Source: Vitreoscilla sp.
GTDB taxonomy: Bacteria > Pseudomonadota > Gammaproteobacteria > Burkholderiales > Neisseriaceae
Assembly: GCA_030150505.1 (NCBI GenBank)
Contig: JASLFS010000021.1
Span: 1-25,351 of the forward strand
Length of the DNA: 25,351 nucleotides
Direction of reading: 5' to 3'
Made by a program: the position numbers and the translations under genes. The notes beneath the pieces were generated by a model that saw nothing but the letters and a program-made list of their open reading frames with translations, ran no database searches and was not told where the DNA came from. This document shows, in pieces, positions 14,349 through 22,868 of the stretch (position 1 is its first letter; each line of letters starts with the position of its first letter).

Positions 14349-15680
14349 TTAATTATCTTTAGTTACAATCTCACCACGCATAGAGAATGTAAATGCATCC
14401 GTAATTTTCAATTCAACCATTTCATTCATTAATCGAGGATTTCCCTCAAAATTAACAACCCGATTATTAGCAGTACGAGCTTGCATTTGTGTTGGATCCT
14501 TCTTAGAAATCCCTTCCACAAGACAACGCTGAACCGTGCCAATCATCGTTTGATTAATTCGAGCAGTTTCCTTCTCCATCACTTCATTCAAAGCTTCGAG
14601 GCGACGTACTTTTTCCTCATGTGGCGTATCATCAGGTAAGTTCGATGCAGGCGTACCAGGACGAGGGCTATAGATAAAAACAAAGCTTAAATCAAACTCT
14701 AAATCTTTAACCAACTTTAAGGTTTGCTCAAATTCCGCTTCCGTTTCACCAGGGAAACCAACAATGAAATCCGAACTTAAACATAAATCTGGACGGTATT
14801 GACGCAATTTGCGAATAATAGACTTATATTCAAGTGCCGTATAACCACGCTTCATCGCCGCTAAAACCCGATCAGAACCAGATTGAATAGGCAAATGCAA
14901 ATGAGAAGTTAGTTTTGGCAAATCACGGTAACAATCAATAATACGCTCATTAAACTCACGAGGATGACTCGTTGTAAAACGAATACGCTCTAACTCTGGA
15001 ATTTCATGAACAATTCGCAATAAAGTAGCAAAATCACAAATTTCGCCATCATCCATCTCACCACGATAAGCGTTAACATTTTGACCTAATAAATTAATTT
15101 CCTTAACACCTTGTTTTACCAAAGTCATAATTTCAGTCAAAACATCATTTAACGGACGAGAGAACTCTTCACCACGAGTATAAGGAACCACACAAAAACT
15201 ACAATATTTCGAACAGCCTTCCATAATCGAAATAAAAGCAGAACCACCCTCTACACGAGCCGGTGGCAAATGATCAAACTTCTCAATCTCAGGGAAAGAA
15301 ATATCAACCTGTGCTTGACCAGTTTCCTTCTTATCTTCAATCAACTGCGGCAAACGATGTAAAGTCTGTGGTCCAAAAACAACATCCACATATGGCGCAC
15401 GCTTCACAATTAATTCACCCTCTTGAGAAGCAACACACCCACCCACACCAATAATTAAATTAGGATTACTTTTCTTTAAATCTTTAACACGTCCTAAGTC
15501 AGAAAAAACTTTTTCCTGCGCCTTCTCACGAACACTACAAGTATTAAATAAAATAATATCTGCATCTTCTGGTTTTGTAGTTTGCTCTAAATCATCACCC
15601 TCTGCCAACACAGATAACATCTTATCTGAATCATACTCATTCATCTGACAGCCAAAGGTACGAATATATACTTTTTTCAT
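14349..15680 (-). CDS. miaB: tRNA-2-methylthio-N6-dimethylallyladenosine synthase
   Basis: 443 residues. MiaB is a radical-SAM enzyme that adds a methylthio group to i6A37 in tRNAs reading U-starting codons. The N-terminal domain holds cysteines C11, C48 and C82 for the auxiliary [4Fe-4S] cluster (FGCQMNEYDSDKM, FNTCSVREKA, GVGGCVA). The radical-SAM motif is CSKYCSFC with C156, C160 and C163. A TRAM RNA-binding domain covers about 375-440. MiaB rather than RimO or MtaB is indicated by the QMNEYDS and VPYTRG signatures. It lies 18 bases after the small exported-protein gene, likely one transcript, and has its own terminator. Confidence 0.97.
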   Translation of the reverse strand: MKKVYIRTFGCQMNEYDSDKMLSVLAEGDDLEQTTKPEDADIILFNTCSVREKAQEKVFSDLGRVKDLKKSNPNLIIGVGGCVASQEGELIVKRAPYVDVVFGPQTLHRLPQLIEDKKETGQAQVDISFPEIEKFDHLPPARVEGGSAFISIMEGCSKYCSFCVVPYTRGEEFSRPLNDVLTEIMTLVKQGVKEINLLGQNVNAYRGEMDDGEICDFATLLRIVHEIPELERIRFTTSHPREFNERIIDCYRDLPKLTSHLHLPIQSGSDRVLAAMKRGYTALEYKSIIRKLRQYRPDLCLSSDFIVGFPGETEAEFEQTLKLVKDLEFDLSFVFIYSPRPGTPASNLPDDTPHEEKVRRLEALNEVMEKETARINQTMIGTVQRCLVEGISKKDPTQMQARTANNRVVNFEGNPRLMNEMVELKITDAFTFSMRGEIVTKDN

Positions 15681-15698
15681 ACTTAATAATCTTCCAAA

Positions 15699-16085
15699 TT
15701 ACTTGCTTCTTTTTTTTGCCAACTCAAGCTGTTGCATTCTCTCTTCCGGCGAAAGAATCCAGATCATAGCTGCTTCATTCTTACCATTAAACTGAACAGC
15801 AATTGCCTTATCCATATGCTGAGGTAATCGACCCCAAGTAATAAAGCGATTTTGCTCATCAAGAATGCGCACTGAAACAGGTAATCTTAAAACCATTTTT
15901 TTATTGCTCAGCCCCAAAGTCATGAATTTCTTCACCGTCATCTTTGGAGTATCCTGAATAATTGTAATTTCAGGATAGCTACCAGCCTTATATACACCCA
16001 CAACGACATCATTAGGCAATGTACGGGCATATAATAAAAATGAACTACAAATGCCAACAACCAAAAGAACTATTTTCTGCATCAT
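15699..16085 (-). CDS. Small exported protein of unknown function
   Basis: I do not recognise a family. 128 residues with a clear signal peptide: MMQK, a hydrophobic stretch 5-18 (IVLLVVGICSSFLL) and a likely cleavage after LYA at 18-20. C13 is not in a lipobox, so a lipoprotein is unlikely. The mature part of about 108 residues looks beta-rich (VVVGVYKAG, KMVLRLPVSVRIL, AIAVQFN, AAMIWIL) and ends in a charged helix (SPEERMQQLELAKKRSK). A periplasmic location is inferred. GAGAGG lies 7 bases before the first of two adjacent ATGs; either could start. It precedes miaB by 18 bases, though a functional tie is not obvious. Confidence 0.8.
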   Translation of the reverse strand: MMQKIVLLVVGICSSFLLYARTLPNDVVVGVYKAGSYPEITIIQDTPKMTVKKFMTLGLSNKKMVLRLPVSVRILDEQNRFITWGRLPQHMDKAIAVQFNGKNEAAMIWILSPEERMQQLELAKKRSK

Positions 16086-16101
16086 ATGAATGCCTCTCTT
16101 A

Positions 16102-16113
16102 TGTTGTACAACA
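16102..16113. promoter_or_regulatory. 12-bp palindrome upstream of the exported-protein gene
   Basis: TGTTGTACAACA is a perfect palindrome 16-28 bases before the start codon of the 128-residue exported protein. It could be an operator near the start of transcription; no regulator is recognised. Confidence 0.35.
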
Positions 16114-16133
16114 ATATGAATTTCAGCGTTTCA

Positions 16134-16164
16134 TAAAAGAAAAGCCAACCTCTAGGCTGGCTTT
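16134..16164 (-). terminator. Rho-independent terminator of the alpha operon
   Basis: On the minus strand AAAGCCAGCC (16164-16155) pairs with GGTTGGCTTT (16150-16141), one G-U pair, four-base loop, followed by TTTTCTTTTA. It begins 23 bases after the rplQ stop. Just before it, at about 16170-16190, is an AATAATAAT/ATTATTATT inverted repeat. Confidence 0.88.
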
Positions 16165-16187
16165 TACTCAATAATAATAAATTATTA

Positions 16188-16571
16188 TTACTCTGCTGCT
16201 TCAACAGCCTCAGGAGCACGATCAACTAGCTCAACCAATGCCATAGGAGCATTGTCACCATTACGGAAGCCATATTTCAAAATACGAACATAACCACCAT
16301 TACGGCTAGCAAAACGTGGACCTAATTCATCAAATAGCTTAACCACAACATCGCGATCACGAGTACGGTCAAATGCTAAACGACGATTAGCTAGTGAAGG
16401 TTTTTTACCCAAAGTAATCAATGGCTCTGCCACACGGCGAAGTTCTTTCGCTTTAGGTAAAGTTGTTACGATAGTTTCATGGGTCAACAATGAGTTTGCC
16501 ATGTTACGCAACATAGCAGTACGGTGACTACTAGTGCGATTCAACTTACGGTTAGAATTACGATGACGCAT
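16188..16571 (-). CDS. rplQ: 50S ribosomal protein L17
   Basis: 127 residues. Starts MRHRNSNRKLNRTSSHR, the invariant L17 N-terminus, followed by ANSLLTHETIVTTLPKAKELR. L17 binds 23S rRNA and contacts L22 and L32 near the tunnel exit. The C-terminal tail ends VDRAPEAVEAAE. It is the last gene of the ribosomal cluster, 24 bases after rpoA, and is followed by a terminator. Confidence 0.99.
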   Translation of the reverse strand: MRHRNSNRKLNRTSSHRTAMLRNMANSLLTHETIVTTLPKAKELRRVAEPLITLGKKPSLANRRLAFDRTRDRDVVVKLFDELGPRFASRNGGYVRILKYGFRNGDNAPMALVELVDRAPEAVEAAE

Positions 16572-16595
16572 GTCATTAGTCCTTTAATCTTACAA

Positions 16596-17582
16596 TTAGG
16601 GCTTCTCTAAACCCACTGGTGGCCAAGCTTCTAACTTAGAACCCAATGTTAAACCCTTAGAAGCCAAAACTTCTTTAATTTCATTTAAAGACTTACGGCC
16701 AAGATTAGGTGTTTTTAACAATTCGGTTTCAGTACGCTGAATTAAGTCACCAATATAATAAATGTCTTCCGCTTTCAAGCAGTTAGCCGAGCGTACTGTT
16801 AATTCCAAATCATCTACTGGACGTAGTAGAATTGGGTCAACAGGAGGAGCTTTTTCTTCCTCTTCTTCAACTGGCGTACCTTGCAAATCAGCAAAGATTG
16901 ACATTTGATCAATTAAAATTCGTGCAGCACTACGTACAGCTTCTTCAGGATCAATTGAACCATTGGTATCAATGTCCAAGACCAAGCAGTCTAAGTCTGT
17001 ACGCTGCTCTACACGAGCAGGTTCAACTTCAAAGCTTACGCGATTTACTGGAGAAAAGCTTGCATCCAATTGAATTGCACCGATTTCACGATTGTCATCT
17101 TTGGCTTTGCGGTTAGCAGCAGATTGGTAACCACGACCCAATTCGATTTTGATATTCATCTCAATCAAACTATTCGCGCCTGACAAGTGACAAATCACAT
17201 GATCTGGATTTAAAATTTCAGCATCATGTGATAATTCAATATCACTAGCAGTTACCACACCTTCGCCAACTTTTTTCAAAGTCAAAACAACAGATTCACG
17301 GCTGTGCAACTTGAATACAACCCCTTTCAAGTTTAAAAGAATATCTACAACATCTTCTTTTACACCTTCAAGGGTTGAGTACTCATGCAACACACCTGAA
17401 ATCGTTACTTCAGTTGGAGCGAAGCCATTCATTGATGACAGTAAAATACGACGCAATGCATTACCCAGAGTGTGACCAAAACCGCGTTCAAACGGCTCCA
17501 TAGTCACTTTAGCCCGCGTAGATGAAATCTCAGTAACATCAATAGTACGAGGCTTTAAAAAATCAGAAGTATTGCTATGCAT
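16596..17582 (-). CDS. rpoA: DNA-directed RNA polymerase subunit alpha
   Basis: 328 residues from MHSNTSDFLKPR. The N-terminal domain (about 1-230) carries the dimerisation and assembly sequence GFGHTLGNALRRILLSS. A short acidic linker (EEEEEKAPPVDP) leads to the C-terminal domain (about 250-320), which contacts UP-element DNA and activators through R264 and N267 in RSANCLK, equal to E. coli R265 and N268. A GTG further upstream at 17597 would add five residues, but the ATG matches the family start and is preceded by GAGGGACAGGA. The first residues resemble the neisserial N-terminus. Confidence 0.99.
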   Translation of the reverse strand: MHSNTSDFLKPRTIDVTEISSTRAKVTMEPFERGFGHTLGNALRRILLSSMNGFAPTEVTISGVLHEYSTLEGVKEDVVDILLNLKGVVFKLHSRESVVLTLKKVGEGVVTASDIELSHDAEILNPDHVICHLSGANSLIEMNIKIELGRGYQSAANRKAKDDNREIGAIQLDASFSPVNRVSFEVEPARVEQRTDLDCLVLDIDTNGSIDPEEAVRSAARILIDQMSIFADLQGTPVEEEEEKAPPVDPILLRPVDDLELTVRSANCLKAEDIYYIGDLIQRTETELLKTPNLGRKSLNEIKEVLASKGLTLGSKLEAWPPVGLEKP

Positions 17583-17608
17583 TTTCCTGTCCCTCACTGA
17601 TCTAGCAA

Positions 17609-18229
17609 TTATTTAGAATAGAATTCAACAACGAGTTGTTCGTTGATATCGCCATATAATTCTGAACGATCAGGAACATTCTTGAACACGCCCTCAAGCT
17701 TATCAGCGCTAACTTCTACCCAGCTAGGCATGCCAATTTGAGCAGCCAAAGCTACAGACTCTTGAATTCTAACTTGTTTTTTTGCTTTTTCACGTACAGC
17801 AATAACGTCACCTGGTTGCACTTGGTAAGAAGGTACATTCACAACTTGACCATTTACAGTAAATGCTTTGTGAGAAACCAATTGACGAGCTTCTGCACGA
17901 GTAGAACCAAAGCCCATGCGGTATGCTACGTTATCTAAGCGACATTCCAACAATTGCAATAACAATTCACCAGTAGAACCTTTACGGCGATCTGCTTCTG
18001 CAAAGTAACGACGGAATTGTTTTTCTAATACACCGTAAATACGACGAATTTTTTGTTTTTCGCGTAATTGCAAACCGTAGTCTGACAAACGAGTGCGTTT
18101 TGCACCATGTTGACCAGGTGCAGTATCAATTTTACATTTTGAATCTAAAGAGCGACGCGCGCTTTTTAGGTACAAATCAGTACCTTCGCGACGTGCCAAT
18201 TTACATTTAGGTCCGGTATAACGTGCCAT
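17609..18229 (-). CDS. rpsD: 30S ribosomal protein S4
   Basis: 206 residues from MARYTGPKCKLARREG, the family start; an ATG six bases upstream would add two residues and lacks support. S4 starts 30S assembly by binding the 16S 5' domain and, in E. coli, represses translation of the alpha operon. LLECRLDNVAYRMGFGSTR begins the S4 RNA-binding fold. Only two N-terminal cysteines (C9, C32) are present, so the four-cysteine zinc form is not complete. GGAG lies 9 bases before the ATG. Confidence 0.99.
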   Translation of the reverse strand: MARYTGPKCKLARREGTDLYLKSARRSLDSKCKIDTAPGQHGAKRTRLSDYGLQLREKQKIRRIYGVLEKQFRRYFAEADRRKGSTGELLLQLLECRLDNVAYRMGFGSTRAEARQLVSHKAFTVNGQVVNVPSYQVQPGDVIAVREKAKKQVRIQESVALAAQIGMPSWVEVSADKLEGVFKNVPDRSELYGDINEQLVVEFYSK

Positions 18230-18248
18230 TCTCAATCACTCCATTAAA

Positions 18249-18644
18249 TTAAATACGGCGTTTTTTGGGAGGACGACAACCATTATGAGGAATGGGAGTC
18301 ACGTCTGAAATGCTAGTAATTTTAAAACCAAGAGCATTTAGCGCACGAACAGAAGACTCACGACCAGGACCAGGACCCTTAATACGAACTTCTAGATTCT
18401 TAACACCATACTCTTGGGCAACTTTACCAGCCGCTTCTGCTGCTACTTGAGCTGCAAAAGGTGTACTTTTACGCGAACCTTTAAAACCAGCGCCGCCAGA
18501 GGTAGCCCAAGACAACGCATTGCCTTGACGGTCGGTGATAGTAATGATGGTATTATTGAAAGATGCATGTACATGCACAATACCTTCACTTACGGTTTTG
18601 CGTATTTTTTTGCGCACACGTGTTGCTGTGTTTGCTTTAGCCAT
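18249..18644 (-). CDS. rpsK: 30S ribosomal protein S11
   Basis: 131 residues. Recognised from GIVHVHASFNNTIITITDRQGN and the C-terminus DVTPIPHNGCRPPKKRRI. S11 forms part of the 30S platform with S18 and helps shape the mRNA exit region. It follows rpsM by 27 bases and precedes rpsD by 19 in the order usual for the alpha operon. Confidence 0.99.
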   Translation of the reverse strand: MAKANTATRVRKKIRKTVSEGIVHVHASFNNTIITITDRQGNALSWATSGGAGFKGSRKSTPFAAQVAAEAAGKVAQEYGVKNLEVRIKGPGPGRESSVRALNALGFKITSISDVTPIPHNGCRPPKKRRI

Positions 18645-18671
18645 TAACTAATCCTTTATAGTTATATACTA

Positions 18672-19034
18672 TTACTTTTTACCTGCAATCGCTTTACGTG
18701 GACCCTTACGAGTACGCGCATTAGTGCGAGTGCGTTGACCGCGACATGGTAGACCACGACGGTGGCGGAAACCACGGTAACAGCCCATGTCCATTAAGCG
18801 TTTAACGCTCATGGTCATTTCACGGCGCAGGTCACCTTCAACTTCGTACTTAGCAACTTGCTCACGCAAAGTTTCTAGTTCTGCATCAGTTAAATCTTTA
18901 ACTTTAGTAGAAGTTGCAATCTTTGCAGCTTCACAAATTGACTTAGCACGAGTAGCACCAATACCATAAATGGCTTGAAGACCAATTACAATATGGGCAT
19001 TATTAGGGATATTTACCCCTGCAATACGAGCCAT
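18672..19034 (-). CDS. rpsM: 30S ribosomal protein S13
   Basis: 120 residues. MARIAGVNIPNN, the helix-two-turn-helix GIGATRAKSICEAAKI, and the basic tail RGQRTRTNARTRKGPRKAIAG are typical. S13 sits in the 30S head and contacts L5 and the P-site tRNA. It follows rpmJ after 56 bases, the second largest gap in the cluster, with AAGGAT just before the ATG. S13 usually opens the alpha operon; no convincing internal promoter was found in the gap. Confidence 0.99.
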   Translation of the reverse strand: MARIAGVNIPNNAHIVIGLQAIYGIGATRAKSICEAAKIATSTKVKDLTDAELETLREQVAKYEVEGDLRREMTMSVKRLMDMGCYRGFRHRRGLPCRGQRTRTNARTRKGPRKAIAGKK

Positions 19035-19090
19035 AATTTATCCTTAAGGGTAAAATTACAAATAATATCACAAAAAACAGGTTTTAAAAA

Positions 19091-19204
19091 TTAACCTTGT
19101 CTTTGTTTGTGACGTGGGTCGGTACAAATTACACGAACCACACGATTGCGTCGAATGATTTTGCAATTACGACAAATCTTTTTCACAGAAGGTTGAACAC
19201 GCAT
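19091..19204 (-). CDS. rpmJ: 50S ribosomal protein L36 (zinc-binding form)
   Basis: 37 residues, recognised as MRVQPSVKKICRNCK at the start and PRHKQRQG at the end. Zinc ligands are C11, C14, C27 and H32, so this is the zinc-dependent (C+) type that is often replaced by a cysteine-free paralogue under zinc limitation. A strong AAGGAA precedes the ATG. Its place between infA and rpsM is typical of beta-proteobacteria. Confidence 0.98.
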   Translation of the reverse strand: MRVQPSVKKICRNCKIIRRNRVVRVICTDPRHKQRQG

Positions 19205-19230
19205 CTTAAGTTTCCTTTCTTACTCGCGAA

Positions 19231-19449
19231 TTATTTAGATCTAAAAACAATTCGAGCACGTGTTAAATCATATGGTGTCATTTCAACGGTAACTTTATCA
19301 CCTGGAGAGATGCGAATATAGTGCATGCGCATTTTACCAGAAATATGACCTAATACCTCATGACCACTCTCAAGCTTTACCTTAAATGTTGCATTTGGCA
19401 ACGTTTCTAAGATTTCGCCTTGCATTTGAATAGTATCTTCTTTAGCCAT
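19231..19449 (-). CDS. infA: Translation initiation factor IF-1
   Basis: 72 residues, full length, a single S1-like OB fold: MAKEDTIQMQGEILETLPN, then GHISGKMRMHYIRISPGDKV and the end YDLTRARIVFRSK. IF-1 binds the 30S A-site and helps IF-2 and IF-3 choose the initiator tRNA. It lies between secY (17 bases) and rpmJ (26 bases). E. coli instead has infA away from the ribosomal cluster. Confidence 0.98.
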   Translation of the reverse strand: MAKEDTIQMQGEILETLPNATFKVKLESGHEVLGHISGKMRMHYIRISPGDKVTVEMTPYDLTRARIVFRSK

Positions 19450-19466
19450 TTTCTTTACTTAACGAA

Positions 19467-20783
19467 TTATTTACGTTTATTACCTAATTTAGCATTTGAA
19501 CGATTCATCATATGTTCATATTGATGACTCATCATGTACGACGCAATTTGCGTTCTAAAGTCCATGGTTACAACCACCAAAATTAATAATGACGTACCAC
19601 CCAAATAAAATGGGATATTAACTGCTGAAATTAAAAATTCAGGAATCAAGCAAACAATCGTAATATAAAGCGCACCAAAGAATGTTAAACGCATTACAAC
19701 TTTCTCTAAGTAACGAGAAGTTTGCTCACCTGGTCGAATACCTGGAACAAACGCACCACTTTTCTTTAAATTCTCAGCAATCTCTCTTGGACTGAATACC
19801 AAAGCAGTATAAAAGTAACAAAAGAAAATAATTGCAGCAGCAAAAAAGATAGTGTATAGCGGTTGACCATGTTGCAACAAGCCAGCTATATAACCTAGTC
19901 CCTGTGTAGAATCTGAGCTACCAAACCAGCTTAATAGTGTTGTTGGAAACAAAATAATACTAGAAGCAAAAATTGCTGGAATAACACCCGCCATATTTAA
20001 TTTAAAAGGCATATGTGTATTCTGTCCTTGCATTATACGATTACCAACTTGACGCTTTGCATAATGGATCGGAACTTTACGCTGAGCGCTCTCGATATAT
20101 ACAACTGCATATACCAATAATAACGCACCCAAAACAATCAAAATTGCAACGAACAAACTCATTGAACCTTGACTTGTTAACGTTAGCAGTTTACCAATAC
20201 CACCAGGTACTCCTGCAGCAATACCAGCACAAATGATGATTGAAATACCATTACCAATTCCACGCTCTGTGATTTGTTCGCCAAGCCACATCAAGAACAT
20301 CGTTCCTGTTACAAGGCAAACAATTACTGATACATAAAACTCAAACGTACTGGTAACAACCAAACCTGGCTGAGACAACAAAAAGTGAGCTGAGCCCAAA
20401 CTTTGAAATGTTGCCAAAATTACTGTACCAATGCGAGTATATTTCGTAATGGTTCTTCGTCCAGCTTCCCCTTCTTTCTTCAAAGCCTTCAAAGAAGGAA
20501 TCATTTCAGAAGCAAGCTGCATAATAATCGAAGCTGAAATATACGGCATAATGCCAATTGCGAATATTGAAAAGCGCTCCAATGACCCACCTGAGAACAT
20601 ATTCAACATTCCAAGTAAGCCATTATTAGCGCTTTCAAAAAGCTTAGATAAGGCAGCTGCATCTACGCCGGGTACTGGTATGTGGGCTCCAATACGGAAC
20701 ACCAACAATGCGCCTAAAAGAAAGAAAATGCGATTTTTTAAATCTGCAAACTTAGACAAACCTGAAGTAGATTGATTAGCCAC
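19467..20783 (-). CDS. secY: Protein translocase subunit SecY
   Basis: 438 residues with the ten membrane helices of the Sec channel. Landmarks are LLGALLVFRIGAHIPVPGVD, the SISASII-like region GIMPYISASIIMQLASE, the GIGNGISIIICAGI loop and VFSPREIAENLKKSGAFVPGIRPG, the cytoplasmic loop that contacts SecA and the ribosome. SecY forms the inner-membrane pore with SecE and SecG and would export the signal-peptide proteins of this window, including the autotransporter. The start codon is GTG at 20783, supported by the family N-terminus (MANQ) and an AAGG nine bases before it. Confidence 0.98.
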   Translation of the reverse strand: MANQSTSGLSKFADLKNRIFFLLGALLVFRIGAHIPVPGVDAAALSKLFESANNGLLGMLNMFSGGSLERFSIFAIGIMPYISASIIMQLASEMIPSLKALKKEGEAGRRTITKYTRIGTVILATFQSLGSAHFLLSQPGLVVTSTFEFYVSVIVCLVTGTMFLMWLGEQITERGIGNGISIIICAGIAAGVPGGIGKLLTLTSQGSMSLFVAILIVLGALLLVYAVVYIESAQRKVPIHYAKRQVGNRIMQGQNTHMPFKLNMAGVIPAIFASSIILFPTTLLSWFGSSDSTQGLGYIAGLLQHGQPLYTIFFAAAIIFFCYFYTALVFSPREIAENLKKSGAFVPGIRPGEQTSRYLEKVVMRLTFFGALYITIVCLIPEFLISAVNIPFYLGGTSLLILVVVTMDFRTQIASYMMSHQYEHMMNRSNAKLGNKRK

Positions 20784-20794
20784 TATTCTAAACC

Positions 20795-21229
20795 TTACTC
20801 AACAATTTTTCCGCCAGCTGCTTCAATTGCAGATTTAGCACCTGCAGTTGCTTTAACGCCATTAAGTGTAACTGCTTTTGCAACTTCACCAGTCGCAATT
20901 ACTTTTACAACTTTAGCATTTGCAGCCACCAAGCCAGCTTGTTTCAAAACTTCGATTGTTACTTCGTCAACTGGCAATCTATTTAAATCAGCCAATGAAA
21001 CTTCTGCATTAAATGCAGCAGTAACAGATTTGAAACCACGTTTAGGTAAACGACGTTGCAAAGGCATTTGACCGCCTTCAAAACCTACTTTATGGAAGCC
21101 ACCAGAGCGGCTTTTTTGACCTTTATGGCCACGTCCAGCAGTTTTACCTAAACCAGAACCAATACCACGACCAACACGTTTAGCTGCATGTTTTGCACCT
21201 TGTGCAGGTTTAATTGCATTCAATAACAT
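20795..21229 (-). CDS. rplO: 50S ribosomal protein L15
   Basis: 144 residues. The basic glycine-rich N-terminal part KRVGRGIGSGLGKTAGRGHKGQ and GGFHKVGFEGGQMPLQRRLP are diagnostic. L15 is a late-assembling 23S rRNA binder. Its start is two bases after the rpmD stop, which suggests translational coupling. Confidence 0.99.
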   Translation of the reverse strand: MLLNAIKPAQGAKHAAKRVGRGIGSGLGKTAGRGHKGQKSRSGGFHKVGFEGGQMPLQRRLPKRGFKSVTAAFNAEVSLADLNRLPVDEVTIEVLKQAGLVAANAKVVKVIATGEVAKAVTLNGVKATAGAKSAIEAAGGKIVE

Positions 21230-21231
21230 TA

Positions 21232-21417
21232 TTAACCCTCCACTTTTAACAAGTAGCTAATTTTGTTAATCATACCGCGATTTTCAGGGGTATCTAACAC
21301 TTCAACAGTGTGTTCACGATGACGTAAACCCAAACCACGTGCACAAGCACGGTGAGATTGGATGCAGCCGATTAAGCTTTTAGCCAATGTAACTTTAATG
21401 GTTTTTTGATTACTCAT
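21232..21417 (-). CDS. rpmD: 50S ribosomal protein L30
   Basis: 61 residues from MSNQKTIKVTLAKSLIGC, followed by HRACARGLGLRHREHTVEV. Another in-frame start nine bases upstream has no family support. The ATG lies inside the last codons of rpsE, an 8-base overlap, with AGG eight bases ahead of it. Confidence 0.98.
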   Translation of the reverse strand: MSNQKTIKVTLAKSLIGCIQSHRACARGLGLRHREHTVEVLDTPENRGMINKISYLLKVEG

Positions 21418-21928
21418 GTTCCGCACCTAAAATTTCTTCTACTGTCAAACCGCGCTTGGCAGCAATTTCAGCTGGTGTATACAACTTACTCAAGCCATCC
21501 AAAGTTGCACGAACAATATTGTATGGGTTAGTAGAACCGTGTACTTTAGCAGATACATTACGTACGCCCATAGCATCAAATACTAAACGCATAGGACCAC
21601 CAGCTTTTACACCACTACCTTCTTTAGCTGGTTGCATAAATACTTTGGTTGCACCATGGCGACCAATAACAGTATGTTGAATTGTACCATTTTTCAATGG
21701 GATTTTAATCAAGTTACGGCGCGCTTGATCCATGGCTTTTTGTACGGCTACAGGTACTTCTTTTGATTTACCCTTACCCATACCAATACGGCCATCGCCA
21801 TCACCAACAACAGTTAGTGCTGAGAAAGCCATAATACGGCCACCCTTCACTACTTTTGTCACACGGTTAACTGCAACCATTTTTTCGACTAAGCCGTCAC
21901 CGCGTTCATCCATTTCATGTTTTGCCAT
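21410..21928 (-). CDS. rpsE: 30S ribosomal protein S5
   Basis: 172 residues from MAKHEMDERGDGLVEKMVAVNRVTK. The frame extends five codons further up, but the ATG at 21928 matches the family and has GGAG nine bases ahead. The dsRNA-binding region and GMGKGKSKEVPVAVQKA loop, where spectinomycin-resistance changes arise in other bacteria, are intact. Its stop overlaps the rpmD start. Confidence 0.99.
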   Translation of the reverse strand: MAKHEMDERGDGLVEKMVAVNRVTKVVKGGRIMAFSALTVVGDGDGRIGMGKGKSKEVPVAVQKAMDQARRNLIKIPLKNGTIQHTVIGRHGATKVFMQPAKEGSGVKAGGPMRLVFDAMGVRNVSAKVHGSTNPYNIVRATLDGLSKLYTPAEIAAKRGLTVEEILGAEHE

Positions 21929-21954
21929 TATCGATAACTCCAAATTCTTTTAAG

Positions 21955-22308
21955 TTAGAAGCTTAAGCCGTTTTCACGAGCAGCTTCAGCCAAGGCTTTA
22001 ACACGACCATGATATTTGAAACCAGAGCGATCAAAAGCAACTTTTTCAATACCAGCAGCTTTAGCTTTTTCAGCAATACGCTTACCAACCAATTCAGCTG
22101 CAGCAACAGTGCTGCCTGATTTCAAACCTTCACGCACTTCAGCTTCAGCAGTAGATGCCTGAGCCAAAACTTGATTACCTTCAGCATTGATAACCTGTGC
22201 ATAAATATGGTTGTTAGAACGGAAAATGCTCAAACGAACCATGTTCAAGTCCGCAATTTTGGCACGGGTTTTACGTGCGCGGCGGATTCTAGCAATTTTT
22301 TTATCCAT
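21955..22308 (-). CDS. rplR: 50S ribosomal protein L18
   Basis: 117 residues. ARIRRARKTRAKI and RLSIFRSNNHIYAQVI at the N-terminus, and the C-terminal FDRSGFKYHGRVKALAEAARENGL, mark L18. It binds 5S rRNA together with L5 and L25, joining it to the large subunit. The gap to rpsE is 26 bases. Confidence 0.99.
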   Translation of the reverse strand: MDKKIARIRRARKTRAKIADLNMVRLSIFRSNNHIYAQVINAEGNQVLAQASTAEAEVREGLKSGSTVAAAELVGKRIAEKAKAAGIEKVAFDRSGFKYHGRVKALAEAARENGLSF

Positions 22309-22321
22309 TACTGAGCCTTAA

Positions 22322-22855
22322 TTATTTTTTCTTAGTTTCTTTTAGAACAACTTCTTCGCCAACATAACGAACACCCTTACCTTTGTAAGGCTCTGGTGGA
22401 CGGTAACCGCGAATATCTGCTGCAACTTGACCTAAAACTTGTTTGTCTGCACCAGTTAAAACGATTTCTGTTTGAGAAGGAGTCGCTACATTAATACCCT
22501 CTGGCATATCATACACAACAGGGTGTGAGAAGCCTAAAGATAAATTCAATTTAGTACCCTGTGCCTGCGCACGGTAACCAACACCGATTAACTGAAGTTT
22601 ACGCTCAAAACCTTCTGATACGCCAACAACCATATTGTTAACCAATGAACGAATCGTACCAGATAGTGCGTTAGCTTCTTTGCTGTTATTAGTAGGAGCA
22701 AAAGTCAATTGATTGTCATCAAGGGCAATCTGAACATTTGCATTCAATGGCAAAGCTAATTCACCATTTTTACCTTTTACAGTTACGCTATCAGTACCAA
22801 ACTTAACTTCCACGCCAGCAGGAATTGAAACTGGGCTCTTAGCTACACGAGACAT
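22322..22855 (-). CDS. rplF: 50S ribosomal protein L6
   Basis: 177 residues from MSRVAKSPVSIPAGV. A TTG two codons upstream is not needed: GGGGAG lies seven bases before the ATG. L6 has two related domains; the second ends PEPYKGKGVRYVGE, the 23S-binding signature. It supports the factor-binding region near the sarcin-ricin loop. Confidence 0.99.
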   Translation of the reverse strand: MSRVAKSPVSIPAGVEVKFGTDSVTVKGKNGELALPLNANVQIALDDNQLTFAPTNNSKEANALSGTIRSLVNNMVVGVSEGFERKLQLIGVGYRAQAQGTKLNLSLGFSHPVVYDMPEGINVATPSQTEIVLTGADKQVLGQVAADIRGYRPPEPYKGKGVRYVGEEVVLKETKKK

Positions 22856-22868
22856 ATTCAAACTCCCC

